From the NCBI GenBank assembly GCA_013400155.1, contig VXBM01000419.1, positions 185,679 to 249,678 on the forward strand: DNA of 64,000 bases. Direction: 5' to 3'. Positions 62,101-64,000 of this stretch are shown here, one piece after another. A program made the position numbers and the translations under genes. The DNA is from Helopsaltes ochotensis (taxonomy: Eukaryota > Chordata > Aves > Passeriformes > Locustellidae). Under the pieces are notes generated by a model. It had not been told where the DNA came from. It saw only the letters and a list, made by a program, of their open reading frames with translations, and ran no database searches. Every line of letters begins with the position of its first letter. The first letter of the stretch is position 1.

Positions 62101-63429
62101 TCTCCTGGCAGGTGTCTCCTGGCTGACTTACCCCCTCCTCGCCAGGTAACAGACACCAGGATGCTGCTGCATCCCTGCTGGAACACTGCAGTTCGTCTCC
62201 CCGTGCCTGTCTGCCCGGGGATTACGTGCCTCTGCGTGCCCCTTCCGCCTGGGGATTACGTGTGCTTTCACAGAGAAGAGGGACACATCCAAGGGCAGCC
62301 AGAAAGAGAAGCTGATGACCTCTGGTGCAACGGTGATGGAGCAGGGAGAGCTGCACGCAGCCTCTGCTCCGTGTGGATTGATGTGGCTGTCCTGTGTGGC
62401 AGCAGAGTGGTGAAGCACAATCTGTGTTTTGCAGAGAAGTAGAAACAGGCTGTGTGGAAAAACAAGCTTCTGTGCCAAGCACCTGTGATGGTGATAGGGA
62501 GATACCACAGAGGATGTGGGAGTAACACCTTCTTCAAGCTGGAGGGGAAAAGGACCCGTCTTTGTTGGCAGGTCCTGTCACCTCCAGTGCTGCTCACCTG
62601 GTGGAGCAGATGCTTAGCAGATGTTTTGCTCTTTTCCTGTGTTTAATCTGGGATGAAATCAGGTAGACCCAGAGCACAGCCTCAGCCCTATTGACCACAG
62701 GAGGAGGATGAGCTGGTGTGTGTATCCATGGTCATGCTACCTTCAACCAGGCCATCACACGTTGGTCACAGATGTTAGATGCTCACAGCTGGTTTGGGGA
62801 AGGTTTGTGGATGAACTGCTTGAGTACTTGGTGATGTTTTTATGGTCAGACCTGAGCTGTGCTCTCCTTAGGTGATGGTTGCTGGTGATGGTTGGGCTAT
62901 AGCAAGCTTTTGGTTATCCCAGCCTTGGACATGTTCACAGCAGCTCAAAACAATGAACAGAAGTGTTGAAGGACTTAATCCTGAGCACCCTGTCAGCCTG
63001 CTGATGCGGACACAACTGGTGGCAGCCCCTGGCGTGTGTGCTGAGCTGTTAATTACAATGGGTGGGATTGAGCCTGGTCCCTGTAGCACCTCTCCCTTCC
63101 AGAGGTGTGCGACCCTCCAGGTTCCCAAGGGTAAATCCCTGGGAAGGCAGAGGTAGCAGGACAGTGACCAGGGATGGATCCAACTCTCCTGACTCCCCAT
63201 TGAGTCCCTGCCATATCCCCACTGAGGGTGTGAGGCGCAGAGCAACCCTGGGGAAAAAAACCACTTTTCTGCCGGAGCCCAGCTGCCCCTCCTGAGGGAC
63301 GGATGAGCATCTGTACTCAGGGCTGCTGGGGGACACGCCTGGGGACCTGGCAATTCTGAAAACCCCAGGGGCGAACGCTGGTCCTGCCTGCAGTTGCCTG
63401 TGCCTGTCTCCCCGGGAGGGCTCAGGCAG

Positions 63430-63760
63430 GCTTTCACCGCGTAGACATAACAACTCGCAGCTCCCAGACTGTCTCTCCCCGCTCCCCGAGCCCCGCTTTC
63501 CCCTCGCCTCCCCCGTGTCATATGTTCCGAGGCGCAGTGCGTTTTTTAGTTTGGCTTTTTTTTTTTTTTTTTTTTTTTAATCGGTGAAAAACAGCCACGT
63601 CCTCGCCGTGTTTATCTGGACCGCGTCGCAGCTCGCTCGGGCGCTGCCTGCCCTCCCACGGGCTGAGCCGGGATGCGCCGGCACTCGAGCGGCTCTGCCG
63701 GCAGCCAGCAGCCTCCAGTAGGGCCGGGAGCGGGGCTGGGGCCACGGGCTGGGCGTCTGC
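63430..63760. promoter_or_regulatory. CpG-rich block upstream of coding exon 7
   Basis: I count roughly 30 CpGs in about 330 bases, interrupted by a T23 run. The block ends about 80 bases before exon 7. It could be an internal promoter or an exon-proximal CpG island. No alternative first exon can be named from the sequence. Confidence 0.4.
63556..63578. repeat. Poly-T tract (T23)
   Basis: Twenty-three consecutive T residues inside the CpG-rich block of intron 6. A minus-strand retrocopy tail was considered, but no body was recognised. Confidence 0.85.
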
Positions 63761-63838
63761 ACAGCTCTTCTCAGGGCTTTCACTTTCTAAATGTCACACC
63801 GTGCCATTTATGCCTTCGTTTCTCTTCTTTATTTTCAG

Positions 63839-63891
63839 CCGTTATACAACCAGCCTTCGGACACCAGGCAGTACCATGAAAACATTAAAAT
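63839..63891 (+). CDS. NCOR2: NCOR2 coding exon 7 (residues 256-272, partial 273)
   Basis: These 53 bases give PLYNQPSDTRQYHENIK plus the first two bases (AT) of the next codon, which in human NCOR2 is Ile (ENIKINQ). TRQYHENIK follows NCOR2, where NCOR1 has TKVYHENIK. The acceptor is TTTCAG (63833-63838) after a good pyrimidine tract, and the donor is GTAAGT at 63892, a near-perfect consensus. The exon is asymmetric (phase 0 in, phase 2 out), so it must be joined to the next, off-window exon. The gene is cut by the window edge, not broken. Confidence 0.95.
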
Positions 63892-64000
63892 GTAAGTACG
63901 GGGCAATAAAGCCGTTTTAAATGTCAGGTTGGGCAGTAGAGGGGAGCAGGAGGGATGCCAGCTTGCTCCCAGACCCCAGTTAAAGCTGCCGAGGCATTGT
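63892..64000 (+). other. NCOR2: NCOR2 intron 7, 5' end only
   Basis: The intron starts GTAAGT and runs off the window. No feature is seen in this short stretch apart from a lone AATAAA at 63904-63909, which is probably chance. Confidence 0.85.

Larger units (their letters stand above)
59066..63838 (+). other. NCOR2: NCOR2 intron 6 (4.8 kb)
   Basis: The intron runs from GTGAGT to a T/C-rich tract and TTTCAG (63833-63838). It holds a TG microsatellite, a T23 run and a CpG-rich block just before the next exon (63430-63760). No gene is recognised. Confidence 0.85.

Noticed and set aside
63541..63600. Poly-T run as the tail of a minus-strand processed retrocopy
   Set aside because: The sequence on either side is CpG-rich with no recognisable gene body, and no target duplication was found.
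433..63891. NCOR1 as the gene identity
   Set aside because: The start MSGSTQPV, YQHHSRD, FIETKRPRLELL, SLVQIIYDENR, AAHRILEGLGPQVEL and TRQYHENIK all follow NCOR2. NCOR1 differs at each of these places.

Overview
The window is vertebrate nuclear DNA, most likely from a bird. It carries the 5' part of one gene on the + strand: NCOR2 (SMRT, nuclear receptor corepressor 2). Seven coding exons can be placed to the base. Joined, they give 818 coding nucleotides, that is residues 1-272 plus two bases of codon 273, with consistent splice phases and GT/AG borders throughout. The protein closely resembles the N-terminus of long-form (SMRTe-type) NCOR2 and is clearly not its paralogue NCOR1. The bird call rests on CR1 LINE 3' tails and short ERV-type solo LTRs, few interspersed repeats, GC-rich introns and moderate intron lengths. 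I cannot name the species.

Layout: 1-343 is intron upstream of the first coding exon, so the gene's promoter and first non-coding exon(s) lie outside the window. Exon A (about 344-537) holds the last piece of 5' UTR, with a short upstream ORF, and the start codon at 433. The other coding exons are 13177-13304, 22289-22469, 42566-42745, 48009-48122, 59009-59065 and 63839-63891. The introns between them are 12.6, 9.0, 20.1, 5.3, 10.9 (with a 60-base assembly gap) and 4.8 kb, and intron 7 runs off the end. The 42566-42745 and 48009-48122 exons encode the helix that, in the known human complex, pairs with GPS2 and TBL1 in the SMRT/NCoR-HDAC3 corepressor core. The rest of the protein (deacetylase-activating domain, SANT domains, receptor-interaction motifs) lies downstream of the window.

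The introns make up about 98.6 % of the window. They hold one well-bounded solo LTR (33504-33849, 6-bp target duplication), a second probable LTR 37 bases after the first coding exon, two CR1 fragments, a 51-bp minisatellite (about 34837-35190), simple repeats and several CpG-rich blocks that could be internal promoters or enhancers. No second protein-coding gene, RNA gene or CRISPR array can be supported. Many open frames exist, but they lack recognisable domains, overlap one another on both strands, or follow from the minisatellite's period being a multiple of three. I found no sign of a new multi-gene system. The points most worth checking are the internal CpG islands, the weak donor of the second coding exon, the LTR next to the first coding exon and the upstream ORF.
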